This document shows, piece by piece, positions 38,257 through 38,833 of a stretch of DNA of 38,833 bases. The position numbers were made by a program, and so were the translations under genes. Source of the DNA: a virus. Within the stretch, counting starts at the first letter, position 1, and every line of letters begins with the position of its first letter. The DNA is taken from positions 1 to 38,833 of the IMG/VR virus record IMGVR_UViG_3300018080_000330, one strand, 5' to 3'. A model generated the notes under the pieces. The model was not told the origin of the DNA. It saw only the letters and a list, made by a program, of their open reading frames with translations, and did not search any database.

Positions 38257-38833
38257 TTTACAGGACCCGGATATCTAGGGATACTCGGTTTTTTCTCCTT
38301 TTCCTCTTTAGTTTCTACAATTAGACAATCTGTTGTTAAAATCATGATAGCGACCGATACTGCGTTTTGTAGAGCTGACCTAATAACCTTTGATGGATCA
38401 ATTATTCCCGTCTTTATCATGTCTTCATATTGCATAGTAACTACGTTATACCCTTGGTTCTTCTCTTTTAATCCCGCTATAATTTCTCCTGCATCTAGCC
38501 CAGCGTTTTTTAAAATCTTAGTTATAGGATACCTCAAAGCGTTGAACACAATCTTATGCCCTATGTCTTGACTATCCTCAATAACTTTTCTGGAGTTTAA
38601 TAGAGCAACACCACCACCCGGAACAATTCCTTCCTCCACTGCAGCTTTAGTAGCATTAACGGCATCTTCAACCCTCAATTTTCTTTCTCTCAATTCAGTT
38701 TCTGACGCAGCGCCAACATTTAATACGGCTATACCGTTGCTTAGAGCCCCTAACCGTTCCTTAAGTTTTTCTCTGTCAAACTCGGTGGGTGAATTATCTA
38801 TACGTTTTGAAATGTGTTTAACCCTTTCTTTAA
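38253..38833 (-). CDS. groEL: Chaperonin GroEL, C-terminal part (gene starts at 1144)
   Basis: Second piece of groEL; 38253-38710 holds the remaining 152 codons and 38711-38833 repeats bases 1-123. Contains ELRERKLRVEDAVNAT with Asp397 equivalent to the catalytic Asp398 of E. coli, VEEGIVPGGGVAL, and DPSKVIRSALQNAVSVA. Cellular proteins end in GGM repeats; this one instead ends TKEEKEKKPSIPRYPGPVK. The missing GGM tail can change cavity volume or folding rate. The stop overlaps the next ATG as ATGA. Confidence 0.96.
   Translation of the reverse strand, partial: KERVKHISKRIDNSPTEFDREKLKERLGALSNGIAVLNVGAASETELRERKLRVEDAVNATKAAVEEGIVPGGGVALLNSRKVIEDSQDIGHKIVFNALRYPITKILKNAGLDAGEIIAGLKEKNQGYNVVTMQYEDMIKTGIIDPSKVIRSALQNAVSVAIMILTTDCLIVETKEEKEKKPSIPRYPGPVK
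38711..38833. repeat. Terminal direct repeat, right copy (circular overlap)
   Basis: Identical to 1-123. See the left copy. Confidence 0.97.

Noticed and set aside
1-38833. Recoded genetic code (TGA or TAG read through)
   Set aside because: TGA, TAA and TAG all end genes cleanly, with TGA in several ATGA overlaps. No in-frame TGA or TAG interrupts a recognised domain.
1-38833. DNA polymerase, primase, helicase, integrase or transposase
   Set aside because: No frame shows their motifs. The only replication gene recognised is the initiator at 8925-9713.

Overview
The window is a complete, circularly closed genome of a tailed phage. Bases 1-123 are repeated exactly at 38711-38833, so the unique length is 38,710 bp and the contig was opened inside a groEL gene. 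Every gene I can support is on the minus strand, so in transcription order the genome runs from high to low coordinates. Sequence is AT-rich and uses the standard bacterial code (TGA works as a stop, often in ATGA overlaps). Strong GGAGG ribosome binding sites and near-consensus TTGACA/TATAAT promoters point to a bacterial host. The replication initiator resembles those of Bacillota phages and the chaperonin is bacterial in type, but the host cannot be fixed from this sequence. There is no tape measure, tail tube or sheath gene, while a large portal, a head-tail adaptor, a nozzle-like protein and ejection-like proteins are present. This fits a short-tailed (podovirus-like) virion.

Layout in transcription order. 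(1) 38256-35710: membrane and zinc-finger small proteins, a ParB-like/DNA methyltransferase fusion, then small and large terminase. (2) 34186-28598: zinc ribbon protein, portal, scaffold, major capsid protein, probable decoration protein and small proteins. (3) 28553-14483: right-handed beta-helix proteins, a 1096-residue fibre, further fibres and a pectate-lyase-type tailspike, the adaptor and the nozzle. (4) 14420-9882: two ejection-type proteins and a lysis cassette (two small membrane proteins and a C39-like peptidase). (5) 9713-5580: replication/early region with a winged-helix initiator carrying six 12-bp iterons, DNA-binding and zinc proteins, a membrane-anchored lysozyme-like enzyme and a RecB/Cas4-like nuclease. 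(6) 5464-1148: accessory region with a macrodomain/beta-helix protein, an HPr-kinase-like/Nudix fusion, a possible nucleotidyltransferase, nucleoside diphosphate kinase, a small repressor-like protein, tiny genes, and groES-groEL.

Regulation is unusually legible. Four promoters with near-consensus -35 and/or -10 boxes lie in the early region. Six structural-gene units share one compact module: extended -10 (TGnTAnAAT), an AAAGGA block, a terminator-like hairpin with a U tract, and then usually the start codon at once. A third set of genes lacks a Shine-Dalgarno sequence and has a -10 box only 6-9 nt before ATG, which implies leaderless mRNAs. No DNA polymerase, integrase or tRNA gene was seen, so replication must rely on the host.

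The most interesting parts are the full GroES-GroEL pair in so small a phage, the macrodomain/Nudix/NDK/nucleotidyltransferase-like accessory island, the repeated promoter-hairpin modules, and the leaderless class of promoters.
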